The notes beneath the pieces are model-generated. The model did not search any database, was not told where the DNA came from, and saw only the letters and a program-made list of their open reading frames with translations. The position numbers were made by a program, and so were the translations under genes. Shown in pieces: positions 4,197 to 5,174 of a stretch of DNA of 5,174 nt (position 1 is the first letter of the stretch; every line of letters starts with the position of its first letter). Origin of the DNA: CAZXIY01 sp964640935 (GTDB taxonomy: Archaea > Thermoplasmatota > Thermoplasmata > Methanomassiliicoccales > Methanomethylophilaceae); the NCBI GenBank assembly GCA_964640935.1, contig CAZXIY010000076.1, positions 1 to 5,174 of the forward strand, written 5' to 3'.

Positions 4197-5099
4197 ATTA
4201 CTTATTCTCGTTCTGAATTGCAGCTCCTATCAGAGTATTCCAGAGGAGCGGACGAGATAGAGGAGCTTTCTGCGAAGCTCGGTGTGAGTATAACGCAAAT
4301 CTACAGGATCGTCGAATCGCTCAGCAGAAAGAACGTTATCATTCTGAAGAACAGAAAGATAGTGAACGAGAACAGAACGCACATAGTTCTTCTGCTGAAT
4401 GTTCTCAGAGGCTCAGAGGACGCATATATCCCTTTGTCTGACAGGGGAATAGAGATGATAATGGTCATGAGAAGGCCGGTAACGATGAAAGAGATATCAT
4501 GCGTCACCGGGTCCAGTGTCAGTACCGTATCGAGAAAGATCAAACAGATGATCGGGCTCAGTATGGTCATATGCAAAGATAGGTTATATTCTCTCAACAA
4601 CAGTGTATGGGGCGAACTGAACGAATTATGTTCGGAGATAGAATCGTACGAGAACAACATCGATCCAAGGATACCGAGCGGATGCGTTCTTTATCATAGC
4701 GACAGGGATTCGGCAGTATTCTCGTCGATGTCGAATCTTCCTTTCAAGAGGACCGCTTTCTCTGTTTTCGAGAGATACGGTGTCAAGTTGTTCTCAAGAA
4801 TCAATTATTATACGACGGAGAACAGAGAAATGACCGTCGATGATGTATTTCTTCATGCTCTTTGGGTAATAACCAAAGACAACGATTGGAGACTGAAGAT
4901 GATGTCCCTGATATTCTATGTGAAGAATAAAGAGTCTCTTCAGAATATTCGCCATCCGATCAAGAGCGAGATGGATGCGATAATAGCGGGGAAAGAGGTG
5001 AAAGGGTGGGTCCCCGTAGAAGAAATGCAGGAACGCGCCGATATGTATGGGGTGAAGATCATCGACGGAGAACAACATCATGAGATTCGTGAAGGGTAA
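4191..5099 (+). CDS. Transcriptional regulator with two helix-turn-helix domains and an unassigned C-terminal domain
   Basis: The product has 302 residues. The first winged helix-turn-helix covers about residues 8-60, with IEELSAKLGVSITQIYRIVESL (23-44) as the helix-turn-helix and LKNRKIVNE as a likely wing. The second covers about 86-136, with MKEISCVTGSSVSTVSRKIKQM (99-120). A C-terminal region of about 160-290 contains KRTAFSVFERYG (186-197), MTVDDVFLHALW (214-225) and an acidic helical tail with GWVPVEEMQERADMYGV. I see no signal peptide or membrane segment. It faintly recalls archaeal AbiEi-like antitoxin regulators, but I cannot assign it firmly. The ATG at 4191 has no ribosome binding site and is probably leaderless. 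Paired dyads around the promoter suggest self-repression. The gene is AT-richer than the ribosomal genes and rich in AGA and ATA codons, which fits an accessory gene. Confidence 0.75.
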   Translation: MQITYSRSELQLLSEYSRGADEIEELSAKLGVSITQIYRIVESLSRKNVIILKNRKIVNENRTHIVLLLNVLRGSEDAYIPLSDRGIEMIMVMRRPVTMKEISCVTGSSVSTVSRKIKQMIGLSMVICKDRLYSLNNSVWGELNELCSEIESYENNIDPRIPSGCVLYHSDRDSAVFSSMSNLPFKRTAFSVFERYGVKLFSRINYYTTENREMTVDDVFLHALWVITKDNDWRLKMMSLIFYVKNKESLQNIRHPIKSEMDAIIAGKEVKGWVPVEEMQERADMYGVKIIDGEQHHEIREG

Positions 5100-5163
5100 C
5101 AGGGCAGAGAGCATTTCGGCATCTGATGCATATTTCTACCACCGGTGCGATTCACTGCCATGA
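5080..5163 (+). CDS. Short reading frame overlapping the regulator end (uncertain)
   Basis: An ATG at 5080, inside the last codons of the regulator, opens a 27-residue frame starting MRFVKGNRAE and ending at TGA 5161-5163. It has the overlap geometry of a co-translated operon gene. A further ATG at 5160 overlaps its stop as ATGA and stays open (MSKRR) to the window edge; another frame from ATG 5126 is also open. A real downstream gene may start at any of the three, or the short frame may be the broken start of one. I do not recognise the peptide. Confidence 0.25.
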   Translation: MRFVKGNRAESISASDAYFYHRCDSLP

Positions 5164-5174
5164 GCAAGCGCCGC

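Noticed and set aside
3313..5174. An insertion sequence or integrase in the accessory part
   Set aside because: No transposase or integrase motif and no terminal inverted repeats are visible.

Overview
The window is archaeal. It carries a run of archaeal-type ribosomal and RNA polymerase genes (eL18, uL13, uS9, RpoN), an archaeal tRNA-Pro, GGTGA-type ribosome binding sites and TATA-like boxes with very short or absent 5' leaders. 6-phospho-3-hexuloisomerase and an archaeal endonuclease IV-like TIM barrel protein fit a euryarchaeon. Among the nine genes with a readable stop, seven end in TGA, two in TAA and none in TAG. Together with protein similarity as I remember it, this makes me lean to the Thermoplasmata, perhaps Methanomassiliicoccales. 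That placement is an inference.

Left part (12-1611, minus strand): a tight two-gene operon. An endonuclease IV-like TIM barrel protein is followed after one base by hxlB (ribulose-monophosphate pathway isomerase). Several metal-ligand positions of the TIM barrel protein appear substituted. Its promoter lies in the 188-base divergent gap at 1612-1799.

Middle (1800-3312, plus strand): rpl18e, rpl13, rps9 and rpoN form a compact core operon. Stop codons are embedded in the ribosome binding site of the next gene. A tRNA-Pro(GGG) gene with an encoded CCA end follows 33 bases after rpoN. A 7-codon reading frame precedes eL18 and overlaps its start by ATGA.

Right part (3313-5174, plus strand): an accessory-looking, AT-richer module behind the tRNA. 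It holds a minimal nucleotidyltransferase (MNT) and a HEPN partner, the usual two-gene toxin-antitoxin-like pair. The HEPN 5' end is split between reading frames, which suggests a one-base indel in a short homopolymer. A two-helix-turn-helix regulator follows. Its promoter is flanked by two matching 15-bp dyads whose centres are 31 bp (about three helical turns) apart; the downstream dyad overlaps the start codon, strongly suggesting autoregulation. The regulator's 3' end overlaps a further short reading frame near the window edge whose nature cannot be settled here.

The most notable observations are the paired operators, the broken HEPN gene beside an intact MNT gene, and the ligand-substituted endonuclease IV-like protein coupled to hxlB.
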